This document shows positions 44,468 to 53,027 of a stretch of 64,000 nucleotides of DNA, one piece after another (the stretch's first letter is position 1; each line of letters begins with the position of its first letter). Under the pieces are notes generated by a model. That model was not told the origin of the DNA and searched no databases. It worked only from the letters and a program-made list of their open reading frames with translations. The translations under genes were made by a program, and so were the position numbers. Origin of the DNA: Candidatus Margulisiibacteriota bacterium (GTDB lineage: Bacteria > Margulisbacteria > WOR-1 > O2-12-FULL-45-9 > XYB2-FULL-48-7). The DNA lies in contig JALOPZ010000004.1 in NCBI GenBank assembly GCA_025453605.1, forward strand, positions 1-64,000, in the 5' to 3' direction.

Positions 44468-45499
44468 CTATAGAGCGGCCATAACCGAGGTTAACTGGCC
44501 GGTGACCAGCTGGCGCCAGTCGATCCCTTTTTCATGGGCTTCGGCCAGGACCCCTTCTTCCGCTGTGCCGGCGTATTTACCGTAACAGAGAGTGCGCCAT
44601 TCGCGGCCGGCGGCGTCTTTAAAGGCGCTGGAGCCGGCCCGGCGGGAGAAATGCCCCTTTTTAGCGCGGGCCGCTTCGATCGCCGGCCATTCCGGCTTTT
44701 CACTTAATGCCTGCAGGATCTCGAGGATCTCCGATTTTTTATCCGAGTAGATCGCCAGGACCGGTTTAGCCGGATCAGGATCGACATACCGTCCCGCTTC
44801 GTCATTGGCCAGCATCTTGAGCTCGCGGCCGTGAACACTGGCCATCTCAACCTCGGTGATCAAAAACTTAAAGGAGAGGCTCTGCCGTCCCAGGGAGAGG
44901 AGGAGATTGACGGCAAGCGGGATCTGCTGGTGTTCGACCTGGAGATACCCGCGATATTTGCTCCCGGCCGGGAGCGGGGTGCCGATCTCAACCTTCCCCC
45001 AGACCAGCAGATCGTTGCCGTGAGGAAGAATAAACGTCTCCGCTTGCTCTGTTTGCCCCCGCAGGACGGTCTTGGCCTGTTCCGTTATTTCGGCCAGGGG
45101 GCGGGGTGGTTTGGCCAGCCTTTTCTGCTCGGCTATCTCCTGCAGCAATTGTCCGGCGCAGGCGGAATCAAAGATCGCCAAGCCGCTGTTTTTGACCCTG
45201 ATCTGCGGCCGTGACGGATCGTGCGCCAGCAGTTTGTTCGGCACAAAGAGATAGGTCTGCTCTTCCACCAGAAAAAAGAGCGAGGCTTCCCGGAAAGAGG
45301 GCCGCGCACAGAGCTGGCCGATCAGCGATCTTTGTATGTAACTGAGCTGGTCCGGAGCGACATTTTGCAGTATGACGGTTGACCGGAGATCGACCAGTTT
45401 CTTGAGGTCCGGTGCCAGGAACGCCGTGCGGCCCAGTTTGCTGCCGGAGAGATATTTACGGCCCGGGATCAAAGCTCTAAGGCTTTCTAAAATAGCCAT
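44468..45499 (-). CDS. Conserved-looking cytoplasmic protein of unknown function
   Basis: The 343-residue protein has no signal peptide or membrane segment. Two beta-rich halves can be seen (STVILQNVAPDQLSYIQRSL; GDLL-type NDLLVWGKVEIGTPLPAGSK) and a C-terminal helical part rich in AEEGVLAEAHEKG. I recognise no family. The coding sequence matches the local GC-rich style and there is a TATTAT box about 5-6 nt before the ATG, so it is likely a real, leaderless gene. It is divergent from dapA. Confidence 0.65.
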   Translation of the reverse strand: MAILESLRALIPGRKYLSGSKLGRTAFLAPDLKKLVDLRSTVILQNVAPDQLSYIQRSLIGQLCARPSFREASLFFLVEEQTYLFVPNKLLAHDPSRPQIRVKNSGLAIFDSACAGQLLQEIAEQKRLAKPPRPLAEITEQAKTVLRGQTEQAETFILPHGNDLLVWGKVEIGTPLPAGSKYRGYLQVEHQQIPLAVNLLLSLGRQSLSFKFLITEVEMASVHGRELKMLANDEAGRYVDPDPAKPVLAIYSDKKSEILEILQALSEKPEWPAIEAARAKKGHFSRRAGSSAFKDAAGREWRTLCYGKYAGTAEEGVLAEAHEKGIDWRQLVTGQLTSVMAAL

Positions 45500-45515
45500 T
45501 TTACATAATATTATC

Positions 45516-45546
45516 GTGAAAAAGAGGTGGATATTTCACTTTTTTT
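45516..45546 (+). other. Weak hairpin with T-run in the dapA upstream region
   Basis: GTGAAA (45516-45521) and TTTCAC (45534-45539) are inverted around 12 nt and followed by T7. It lies upstream of the dapA -10 (TATGAT, 45558-45563), so it is probably not a dapA attenuator. Its role is unclear. Confidence 0.25.
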
Positions 45547-45589
45547 GATCAGGCGGTTATGATAAAATATGATATCCGGAGGTGCCCCG

Positions 45590-46474
45590 ATGACCAAGCT
45601 CGGCAATTTAATGACGGCAATGGTGACGCCGTTCAAAAATGACCTGTCGGTCGACTATGAAATGGCCGGCAAACTGGCCAATTACCTCGCCGATAACGGC
45701 TCGGAGGCGCTGGTCGTGCACGGGACGACCGGCGAATCGCCGACGCTGACCCACGAAGAGGAATACGAGCTTTATCGGGTCGTGAAACAAGCGGTCGGCA
45801 ACCGGGTCAAGATCATTGCCGGGACCGGTTCCAATTCAACCGCCACCACGATCAAGTCATCCCAGGAAGCGGAGCGGATCGGGGTCGACGCCCTGCTGGT
45901 TGTCGTCCCTTACTACAACAAGCCGTCGCAAGAGGGGATGTACCAGCATTTTAGAGCGGTCGCCCAGGCGACTAAGCTCCCGATCATTATTTATAATATC
46001 CCGGGACGCTGTGTCGTTAATATGCTGCCGGAGACGGTCGCCCGCCTGGCTAAAGATTTCCCCAACATAATCGGGTTAAAAGATTCGGCGGCCAACGTTG
46101 AGCAGACGAAAAAGACGGTCGGCCTGGTGCCGACCGGGTTTACGATCTGGTCGGGCGACGATTCCCTGGCGCTGCCGATGATGAAAGTGGGGGCGGTCGG
46201 CGTCATTTCGGTCGCCTCGCATATCGCCGGTAAAGAGATCGCGGCCATGATCAAAGCGTTTCACGCCGGCGACGTCAAAAAAGCGGAAGCGCTGCATGAT
46301 AAACTGCTGCCGCTCTTTAACGTCCTGTTCATCACCGCCAACCCGACGCCGGTCAAAGCGGCACTCCAGATGATCGGCCGGCCGGTCGGCATTCCGCGCC
46401 TGCCGCTAATTGAAGCGAACGCGGATGAGAAAGAGCAGATCCGCCAGGTATTGAAAGAGCTAGGGCTGATTTAG
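45590..46474 (+). CDS. dapA: 4-hydroxy-tetrahydrodipicolinate synthase
   Basis: DapA condenses pyruvate with aspartate semialdehyde, the first committed step to diaminopimelate and lysine. The 294-residue TIM barrel has VHGTTGESPTLTHEEE, the PIIIYNIPGRCVV strand with catalytic Tyr, and the Schiff-base Lys in IIGLKDSAANVEQ. The start at 45590 is supported by GGAGGTG 6-7 nt upstream. asd, 5 kb downstream, makes its substrate. The stop codon touches a palindromic repeat. Confidence 0.97.
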   Translation: MTKLGNLMTAMVTPFKNDLSVDYEMAGKLANYLADNGSEALVVHGTTGESPTLTHEEEYELYRVVKQAVGNRVKIIAGTGSNSTATTIKSSQEAERIGVDALLVVVPYYNKPSQEGMYQHFRAVAQATKLPIIIYNIPGRCVVNMLPETVARLAKDFPNIIGLKDSAANVEQTKKTVGLVPTGFTIWSGDDSLALPMMKVGAVGVISVASHIAGKEIAAMIKAFHAGDVKKAEALHDKLLPLFNVLFITANPTPVKAALQMIGRPVGIPRLPLIEANADEKEQIRQVLKELGLI

Positions 46475-46557
46475 TAATGGGTAACGGGATACGGGTAACG
46501 GGAAGGGTCTTTGCCCGCTCAGCCCTTCTCGTTACCCGTTACTCATTACTCGTTACT
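46473..46557 (+). repeat. 85-bp palindrome built of CGTTACN heptamers
   Basis: The left arm (46473-46507) consists of GGTAACG-type heptamers. The right arm (46523-46557) is its reverse complement in CGTTACC/CGTTACT units. About 28 of 35 positions pair around a 15-nt loop. It begins at the dapA stop and encodes most of the N-terminus of the following phosphatase. Confidence 0.8.
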
Positions 46558-47274
46558 TGCTGGTTTGTGTTAGCCTCATCGGTCCTCGCGTATTCTTTCG
46601 TCGTCTTCGGTGACAATCAGGGGAACTACCGGGTCCTTAATGATCTGCTGGCGAAAGTTAAGCAGGAGAAAAACCTGACCTTTATCGTCCAGACCGGCGA
46701 CTTTGTCCCCTACGGTGAAGAGGAGCACTACCTCAAGTATCGCGCGATCATGGCGAAACTGAACATCCCGTATTACCAGGTGATGGGGAACCACGATGGG
46801 GTCTACGGCGGGTGGCGGCGGTTCGCCAGGCACTTTGGCCGGGATTATTATTCGTTCGACTATCAGGGCGACCGGTTCATCTTTTTGAACAACGCTTTTC
46901 AGGAGAGCTTTACCCGGGCGCAGTTCAACTGGCTGAAAAATGAGCTGGCCAGGGCCGGTGCGCGTTTTAAGTTCGTTTTTATGCACAAACCGACGTTCGA
47001 TCCGTCGGCGATCTATCAGGACCATATCATGTCCGGCCGGGCGGTGACCGAAGAGCTGGTCAGGCTGTTCGCCAAATATAAAGTGACGCGGGTCTTTGCC
47101 GGCCACATCCACGGCTACGCCCGCTCGGAGCGGGACGGAGTGATCTACACGGTTTCCGGCGGCGGGGGAGGAAAGCTGGTTTTGCCGCCCGAGTTCGGCG
47201 GTTATTACCATTTTCTCCGGATCGATGTGAATAATGGCCGGATCAGTGATAAAATAGTGCGTGTCTATGAGTAA
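46477..47274 (+). CDS. Exported calcineurin-like metallophosphoesterase
   Basis: The 265-residue protein has the metallophosphatase motifs FGDNQGNYRVLNDLL, QTGDFVPYGEE, MGNHDGVYGGWRRF, FMHKPTF and GHIHGYARSERDG. It likely removes phosphate from an extracytoplasmic substrate. Its signal peptide (residues ~15-38, ALLVTRYSLLVTCWFVLASS) is encoded by a palindromic CGTTACN repeat. The ATG is 2 nt after the dapA stop. It overlaps the HExxH gene by 8 nt. Confidence 0.9.
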   Translation: MGNGIRVTGRVFARSALLVTRYSLLVTCWFVLASSVLAYSFVVFGDNQGNYRVLNDLLAKVKQEKNLTFIVQTGDFVPYGEEEHYLKYRAIMAKLNIPYYQVMGNHDGVYGGWRRFARHFGRDYYSFDYQGDRFIFLNNAFQESFTRAQFNWLKNELARAGARFKFVFMHKPTFDPSAIYQDHIMSGRAVTEELVRLFAKYKVTRVFAGHIHGYARSERDGVIYTVSGGGGGKLVLPPEFGGYYHFLRIDVNNGRISDKIVRVYE

Positions 47275-47872
47275 GAGCGCCAAACCGAGAGCGAAAAAAG
47301 AGAGCCAGACGATCACCGCCCGGAACCGTCTGGCGCTGGCTTATCTGCTGCTGGCCAACGACAAGGTCTTTACCCGTCTGCCGGCCGATGAGAAGAACTC
47401 CCTGCTTAAAGAGGTCCTCAACCTTGGGGAGGAGGCGGCGGATACCGTCAAACGCGAATACGGGACCGATGACCCCCGGAAGATCGCCGTCAGCATGGGG
47501 CTCAAGGTTTTTGGCGAGGAACACCGCAAGCTGAAGCGGAGCGAGTACCGGCGCGATAAAAAGGAGATCGTCATCTCCCGCAAGTTCCACGAAAAGCTCC
47601 TGCGCGAGGTCGAGTCCAAAGAGCTGTCTGATCGACTGCTCAAACTGGTCGTTGCCCACGAACTGTTCCACCATCTGGAGGCGGAACGGCTGGGGGAGAT
47701 CTGGCGGCGGTTCAAGTTCAAGCTCTGGCAGCTCGGTCCGCTGGTGATCGAGCGGCGGATCAAGGGTTTGAGCGAGGTCGCTGCTCAAGCCTTTACCCAG
47801 CGCTTGCTCGGCCTCGAATTGACCCCGCCGGTCTTTGATTATCTCCTCTCGATCAATTTACGGTCGGCTTAA
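47267..47872 (+). CDS. Small HExxH-type putative zinc metallopeptidase
   Basis: The 201-residue protein has a basic N-terminus (SKSAKPRAKKESQ), a helical body and the motif LVVAHELFHHLEAERLGEIW, with HExxH and a Glu two residues on, followed by LSEVAAQAFTQRLLG. This resembles the ImmA/IrrE or SprT-like metallopeptidases without matching one closely. No signal peptide is present. It overlaps the phosphatase stop. Confidence 0.7.
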   Translation: MSKSAKPRAKKESQTITARNRLALAYLLLANDKVFTRLPADEKNSLLKEVLNLGEEAADTVKREYGTDDPRKIAVSMGLKVFGEEHRKLKRSEYRRDKKEIVISRKFHEKLLREVESKELSDRLLKLVVAHELFHHLEAERLGEIWRRFKFKLWQLGPLVIERRIKGLSEVAAQAFTQRLLGLELTPPVFDYLLSINLRSA

Positions 47873-47892
47873 TTACTGCTATAATTAACTAA

Positions 47893-48735
47893 ATGCCAGC
47901 CGACCTTCATCTCCACAGTAACCTGTCTGACGGCAGCGACACACCCGAAGAGCTGGTCAGACTGGCTAAAGCGGTCGGGTTAACGACGATCGCGCTGACC
48001 GACCACGATATAGTGGATGGGATACAGAGAGCGAGGGACGCCTCGACAGAGCTCGGCGCAAGCGAGGGACGAGGGTTCGAGGTTATCCCGGGGATCGAGT
48101 TCACGACCGAGTGCCGGCACTGCGAGGCGCATATTCTCGGCTATTTTATCGACCCGGACAATGCCGAGCTGGCGGCCGCTCTGGCCAGGATCCAGGAGGG
48201 GCGGGTCAAGCGGATCTATAAGATCGCCAAGAAGCTCCAGGCGCAAAAGGTGGAGATCGACCCGGCCGAGGCACTGGCGCTTTCCGGCGGAAAGGCCCCG
48301 GGGAGGCCGCACGTCGCTAAGTTGCTGGTCAAAATGGGGATCGTGCCGACGATCAAGGAAGCGTTTAACCGCTACCTTGATTCCCGGTCGCCGGCCTACG
48401 TGCCGCATTACAAGCTGACCCCGGCCGAGGCGGTCGGGCTGATCAGGCGGAGCGGCGGGATCCCGGTCTTTGCCCACCCGGTGATCAGTAATAATGACGC
48501 GCTGATCGAGGAATTGGCCGGCGTCGGTTTACGCGGGATCGAGGCGATCTATCCGGGCTATTCGACCGAGCAGATCGAGCATTACCGGGCGCTGGCCGTC
48601 AAGCACGGCCTGCTGCTGACCGGCGGGTCCGATTATCACGGCGCGAACTTTGCCCGCGAGCAGAAGCTCGGGGAACTGCTGGTGCCGGACGAACTGGTGG
48701 AAAAATTAAAAGATGAACACGCACGCGGAAATTAA
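47893..48735 (+). CDS. PHP-domain phosphoesterase (RNase AM/TrpH-like)
   Basis: The 280-residue protein has the four PHP motifs: ADLHLHSNLSDGSDTPEELV, IALTDHDIVDGI, PGIEFTTE...HILGYF, and GSDYHGANF near the C-terminus. The layout matches the RNase AM/YciV group (5'-3' removal of nucleotides from 3',5'-pAp or RNA). TGCTATAAT (47877-47885) with a TTTACG -35 is 7 nt before the ATG. The segment ASTELGASEGRG, encoded by a palindromic CTCGAC repeat, is an insert relative to usual family members. It overlaps alr by 23 nt. Confidence 0.9.
   Translation: MPADLHLHSNLSDGSDTPEELVRLAKAVGLTTIALTDHDIVDGIQRARDASTELGASEGRGFEVIPGIEFTTECRHCEAHILGYFIDPDNAELAAALARIQEGRVKRIYKIAKKLQAQKVEIDPAEALALSGGKAPGRPHVAKLLVKMGIVPTIKEAFNRYLDSRSPAYVPHYKLTPAEAVGLIRRSGGIPVFAHPVISNNDALIEELAGVGLRGIEAIYPGYSTEQIEHYRALAVKHGLLLTGGSDYHGANFAREQKLGELLVPDELVEKLKDEHARGN
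48031..48080. repeat. CTCGAC-type repeat inside the PHP gene
   Basis: GCGAGGGACG occurs at 48031-48040 and again at 48062-48071, around CCTCGAC ... TCGGCGC. It resembles the intergenic repeat at 23300. Confidence 0.45.
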
Positions 48736-49822
48736 TCTGGCGGCGATCAAGCATAATATTGCCGCGATCAAAGAGCTGCTCAAGCCGGGCCCCTCGACTT
48801 CGCTCGGGGTAAAGTTCATGGCGGTGGTCAAGGCCAACGCCTACGGCCACGGCGCGGCGGCGGTCGCCCGCTCGGCGGTCGAAGCGGGGGCCGATTATCT
48901 GGGGGTGGCCAACCTCAAGGAAGCGCTGGAGCTGCGGGAAGCCGGGATCCTGGCGCCGCTCCTGATCCTGACCGAATCGCCGACCTCGGTCGCCGACGAG
49001 ATCGTCCAGCACGGCCTGACCCAGACGATCTACTCTTTTGCCGAAGCCAAAGCGTTGTCGGACGAAGCGCAAAAACGGGGGCGCCCGGTCAAGATCCACG
49101 TCAAGATCGACACCGGGATGGGCCGGGTCGGCGTGCTGCCGTCCGAAGCGATCGCTTTTATCACCAAGGTATCCTCGCTCCCCGGCTTGACGATCGAAGG
49201 GTTGTTCACCCATTTCGCTAAGGCGGAAGACCCGGAAGATCACTTTACCGCCGACCAGTTCGCCCGTTTTCAGGCGATCGCCGCGCGCCTGCCGCAGATC
49301 CCGCTCAAGCATACGGCTAATTCGGCGGCCGCGCTGTTCCACCAGGACACCCACCTTGACCTGGTCCGGGTCGGTCTGATGATGTACGGCCTTTATCCGC
49401 AGGGGAACTCCCGCCGGCTGATCGACCTTAAACCGGCATTGGCCTTCAAGACCCGGGTCACTTATCTGAAGAAAGTCCCGGCCGGGACGCCGCTCTCCTA
49501 CGGCAGCACCTTTGTCACTCCGGCGGAGACGACGATCGCCACGATCCCGGTCGGCTACGCCGACGGTTACAGCCGGCGGCTGTCGAACAAGGGCTCGGTC
49601 CTGATCCGCGGCAAGCGCTACCCGGTGGTCGGGCGGGTCTCGATGGATCTGACGCTGATCAACGTCGGCAGCGGTAAAGTGGAGATGGGGGACGAGGTCG
49701 TCCTGATCGGCGAGCAGAGCGGGCAGGGGATCTCGGCCGACGAGATCGCCGCGCTGGAGGATACCATCTCATACGAAGTTGTCTGTTCGATCGGTAAACG
49801 GGTGCCGCGGGTGTACAAATGA
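48713..49822 (+). CDS. alr: Alanine racemase
   Basis: It makes D-alanine for peptidoglycan. The 369-residue PLP enzyme has the catalytic Lys in FMAVVKANAYGHG, the VKIDTGMGRVG strand, and the C-terminal VGYADGYSRRLSNKG and GRVSMDLTLINV. A 21-nt insert at about 48789-48809 (CCCTCGACTTCGCTCGGGG plus two) adds seven residues (GPSTSLG) before KFMAVVKAN. The gene overlaps the PHP gene upstream and dnaX downstream by 4 nt. Confidence 0.96.
   Translation: MNTHAEINLAAIKHNIAAIKELLKPGPSTSLGVKFMAVVKANAYGHGAAAVARSAVEAGADYLGVANLKEALELREAGILAPLLILTESPTSVADEIVQHGLTQTIYSFAEAKALSDEAQKRGRPVKIHVKIDTGMGRVGVLPSEAIAFITKVSSLPGLTIEGLFTHFAKAEDPEDHFTADQFARFQAIAARLPQIPLKHTANSAAALFHQDTHLDLVRVGLMMYGLYPQGNSRRLIDLKPALAFKTRVTYLKKVPAGTPLSYGSTFVTPAETTIATIPVGYADGYSRRLSNKGSVLIRGKRYPVVGRVSMDLTLINVGSGKVEMGDEVVLIGEQSGQGISADEIAALEDTISYEVVCSIGKRVPRVYK
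48790..48809. repeat. CTCGACTTCGCTCG palindrome inside alr
   Basis: CCCCTCGACTTCGCTCGGGG has complementary ends (CCCC/GGGG) and matches the repeat family in rnpB (15811-15840, opposite strand) and near 841. Confidence 0.55.
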
Positions 49823-51348
49823 GCTACGTCTCGCTCTACCGGAAATACCGCTCCCGCAATTTTGCCGAACTGGTCGGCCAGACGGTGATCGTCCAGACCC
49901 TGCAGAACGCGATCAAACACGACCGGATCGCCCACGCTTATCTTTTTTCCGGGCCGCGCGGCACCGGCAAGACCTCGGCCGCCCGGATCTTTGCCAAAGC
50001 GCTGAACTGTAAAAAGGGGCCGACGCCCGAGCCGTGCGACGAGTGCGAGAACTGCGCCAAGATCAAAGGGGGGCACTCGGCCGACGTGATCGAGATCGAC
50101 GCCGCCAGCAACCGCGGCATCGACGAGATCCGCGAGCTGCGCGAGCGGGTCCGCTACGCGCCGCTGGAAGGGCGCTACAAGGTCTACATCATCGATGAGG
50201 TCCACATGCTGACGCCGGAAGCGTTCAACGCCCTGCTCAAGACGCTGGAAGAGCCGCCGGCGCACACCCTCTTTATTCTGGCGACGACCGAACTGCAGAA
50301 AGTGCCGCTGACGATCGCCTCGCGCTGCCAGCGGCTCGACTTCGCTCGCCTCAAGCTAAACGATATAAAGGGGCAATTGCAGAAAATAGCCAAAAGTGAA
50401 AAGTTCCAGATCGAGGACAAGGCGCTGGAGCTGATCGCCCGCTCGGCCGAAGGGGCGATGCGCGACGCGATCTCGCTCTTGGACCAGCTGGTCTCCTTTT
50501 CCAGCGGCCAGATCACTTACGATGACGTGGTGACGCTGCTCGGGACGGCCGATGAGGCGCTCCTTTTCGGCTTTGCCGATGCCGTTGCCGCCAACGACCC
50601 TAACCAGGTCCTTGCCCTGGTCCGTAAAGGAATGGAAGAGGGGCGGTCAATGCAGCAGGTGACGCGGGAGCTGGTTTTCCATTTCCGCAATTTAATGCAC
50701 CTCAAGGCCGGGACCGGCGAGGCGCTCGAGCTGACGACCGACCAGCTGCAGCGGCTCGGCGAACAGGCGAAGAAGTTCTCGCTGGAGCGGATCAAGGAAG
50801 TGTTGCGCGCGCTCTCCCGCGCCGAGCTGGATATGAAGTGGCATCCTTATGGGAGACTGGTTCTTGAGGTCGCTCTGCTGGAATTACTCGAAGCACGTCA
50901 AGCGGATGCGGTAGCGAAACGCGTCTCGGAAAGCGACGTGCGTCCAGTGATTGCAACTCGCACTTCTCCGCCGCCAAACGAGACGCCCATCGCGGCCGCA
51001 ACCGCAGGACACATCCCCTCAGACGGCTCTTTGGCCGGCATCAAGGACCACTGGTCGGCGATCCTGGAAAACATGCGCAAGAAGAGCATTTACGGCTTTG
51101 TCTCCCTGCACGAAGGCGAGCCGATCGAGCTGGCCCAGAGCGGTAAGCTGGTGATCGGTTTCCGCAAAGGGTATTCGTTCCACAAGGAGCGGCTGGAAGA
51201 GGCGAAGAATAAAGAAGCGCTCGAAGAGTCGATCCGCGAGGTCGTTGGACACCGGATACCGGTCGAGTGTATAATTAGTGATCGGCCGAATTCACCGACG
51301 CTATCGGTCAATTCGGTCGCCGAGTTCTTTAACGGAAAGGTGGTCTGA
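49819..51348 (+). CDS. dnaX: DNA polymerase III subunit gamma/tau
   Basis: The 509-residue clamp-loader ATPase has Walker A GPRGTGKTSAARIFAKALNC, the zinc module CDECENCAKI, the DEAD-like IIDEVHMLTPEAFNALLKTL, and sensor 1 LATTE. Past residue ~370 a proline/threonine linker leads to a tau-like C-terminal domain (DHWSAILENMRKKSIYGFVS). It overlaps alr by 4 nt and lies 2 nt before asd. Confidence 0.96.
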   Translation: MSYVSLYRKYRSRNFAELVGQTVIVQTLQNAIKHDRIAHAYLFSGPRGTGKTSAARIFAKALNCKKGPTPEPCDECENCAKIKGGHSADVIEIDAASNRGIDEIRELRERVRYAPLEGRYKVYIIDEVHMLTPEAFNALLKTLEEPPAHTLFILATTELQKVPLTIASRCQRLDFARLKLNDIKGQLQKIAKSEKFQIEDKALELIARSAEGAMRDAISLLDQLVSFSSGQITYDDVVTLLGTADEALLFGFADAVAANDPNQVLALVRKGMEEGRSMQQVTRELVFHFRNLMHLKAGTGEALELTTDQLQRLGEQAKKFSLERIKEVLRALSRAELDMKWHPYGRLVLEVALLELLEARQADAVAKRVSESDVRPVIATRTSPPPNETPIAAATAGHIPSDGSLAGIKDHWSAILENMRKKSIYGFVSLHEGEPIELAQSGKLVIGFRKGYSFHKERLEEAKNKEALEESIREVVGHRIPVECIISDRPNSPTLSVNSVAEFFNGKVV

Positions 51349-51350
51349 TT

Positions 51351-52373
51351 ATGGTGAAAAAATACAATGTCTGCGTTCTGGGCGCGACCGGAATGGTGGG
51401 CAAAGAGATGATGCGGGTGCTGGAGCAGCGGAATTTTCCGGTCAATAAGTTCTTGCCATTGGCATCCGAACGGACCGCCGGCAGCAAGGTGACCTTCCAG
51501 GGAAAGGAATACACCGTTGAGCTGGCCGAGCCGAAATCTTTCGCCGGGATGGAGATCGGCCTCTTCTCCGCCGGGGCCAAGCCGTCGGCCGCCCTGGCGC
51601 CGGAAGCGGCCAAGCACGGCTGTGTCGTGATCGACAACACCAGCCATTTCCGGATGGACCCGAACGTCCCCCTGATCGTCCCGGAGGTCAACGGCCACGC
51701 GCTCAAAGGGCACAAAGGGATAATCGCCAACCCGAACTGTTCGACCGCCCAGATGGTCCTGCCGCTTAAGCCGATCTACGACGCGGTCGGGATCGAACGG
51801 CTCGTTATCTCCACTTACCAGGCGACTTCGGGGTGGGGGAAAGAGGCGATCGCGGAGATGTACGAGCAGACCAAGCTGCTGCTCGACAACCCGAACGCCA
51901 AAGTGCCGGTCAAATATCTGCCCAAACAGATCGCGTTCAATGTCGTGCCGCAGATCGATTCGTTCACCGCTAACGGCTACACCAAGGAAGAGCTGAAGAT
52001 GGTCAACGAGACCAGAAAGATCCTGGAAGACGAGACCATCAGGATCACCGCGACCACTGTCCGGGTACCGGTGGCGATCGGCCACTCCGAGTCGGTCAAT
52101 ATCCAGACCAAGAAGAAGATCACCGCCCAAGAGGTCAGGGAGCTGATCGGCCAATTCCCGACCGTGAAGGTCGTTGACGATCCGCAGAACGGCGGCTATC
52201 CGACCCCGATCGACTGCGTCGGCCAGGACGAGACCCTGGTCGGCCGGATCCGCGAAGATATCTCCATTCCCAACGGGATCGAAATGTGGATCGTCGCCGA
52301 CAATCTCCGCCGCGGCGCCGCGCTCAACGCGGTCCTGATCGCCGAGCGGATGATCAAAGACGGTCTCCTCTGA
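51351..52373 (+). CDS. asd: Aspartate-semialdehyde dehydrogenase
   Basis: It reduces aspartyl-phosphate to the semialdehyde used by DapA. The 340 residues have the NADP-binding start VCVLGATGMVGKEMMRVLEQ, the catalytic Cys in ANPNCSTAQMVLPLKPIYDA, and VPVAIGHSESVNIQTK. The enzyme and DapA, in the same plus-strand run, feed diaminopimelate, lysine and peptidoglycan. Confidence 0.97.
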   Translation: MVKKYNVCVLGATGMVGKEMMRVLEQRNFPVNKFLPLASERTAGSKVTFQGKEYTVELAEPKSFAGMEIGLFSAGAKPSAALAPEAAKHGCVVIDNTSHFRMDPNVPLIVPEVNGHALKGHKGIIANPNCSTAQMVLPLKPIYDAVGIERLVISTYQATSGWGKEAIAEMYEQTKLLLDNPNAKVPVKYLPKQIAFNVVPQIDSFTANGYTKEELKMVNETRKILEDETIRITATTVRVPVAIGHSESVNIQTKKKITAQEVRELIGQFPTVKVVDDPQNGGYPTPIDCVGQDETLVGRIREDISIPNGIEMWIVADNLRRGAALNAVLIAERMIKDGLL

Positions 52374-52381
52374 CCGCCTAA

Positions 52382-53026
52382 ATGGACCACCAGGCGCAGA
52401 TCGACTACTACGAAGGTTTGCTGGCCAAGCACGGTGATAGCCCCCTGGCGCTCGATTGGAACTCGCGCGAAAGCCAGCGGCTCCGCTACGAGATCCTGAA
52501 AGAGCTTTTCCTCTACGGCAAAAAGGGGTCGGGGATCACGGTCCTTGACGTCGGCTGCGGCTTTGGCGATCTCTACGGTTATTTTAAGGCCGAAGGCCTG
52601 GTCAACCGCCACAAAATCAGCTATACAGGGAGCGATATTTCACCTAAAATACTAGAGGTTGCCAGGAAAAAGTATCCCGCGGCCAAATTCGAGCTGAAGG
52701 ATATCCTGACCGACCGGCAGGTGCCCCAGTACGATTACGTTTTTTGTTCCGGGGCGCTCAATATCCGGACGACCGGCAAGGAAGAACACCTGGAGCTGGT
52801 CAAGGAGATGATCTTCCGGATGTACGACCTGGCCCGTTACGGCGCGGCGCTCAATTTTCTGGGCGAGGGAATGCTGCCGGTCGCCGATCAGGACGACGTT
52901 AATTCCGGCCGGTATTTCTTTTTCCAGCCGGAACTGATCCTGAGCTATGTCCGGTTCGTTTGCGGCCGTTACATCCTGCGGCACGATTATCACGCCGGGG
53001 ATTTTACGGTCTACATGCTGAAATAA
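52382..53026 (+). CDS. Class I SAM-dependent methyltransferase
   Basis: The 214-residue protein has motif I VLDVGCGFGDLYGYF, the acidic motif YTGSDISPKILEVARKK, and DYVFCSGALNIRTTGKEEHL. The substrate cannot be predicted. It begins 8 nt after asd and the K+ channel gene starts 1 nt after its stop. Confidence 0.88.
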   Translation: MDHQAQIDYYEGLLAKHGDSPLALDWNSRESQRLRYEILKELFLYGKKGSGITVLDVGCGFGDLYGYFKAEGLVNRHKISYTGSDISPKILEVARKKYPAAKFELKDILTDRQVPQYDYVFCSGALNIRTTGKEEHLELVKEMIFRMYDLARYGAALNFLGEGMLPVADQDDVNSGRYFFFQPELILSYVRFVCGRYILRHDYHAGDFTVYMLK

Positions 53027-53027
53027 A

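Noticed and set aside
45500-45590. Lysine riboswitch before dapA
   Set aside because: The space between promoter and start is far too short, and the only hairpin lies upstream of the -10.
49819-51348. Programmed frameshift in dnaX
   Set aside because: The full frame is open and I saw no A-rich slippery site with a following stem that would end at a gamma-type stop.
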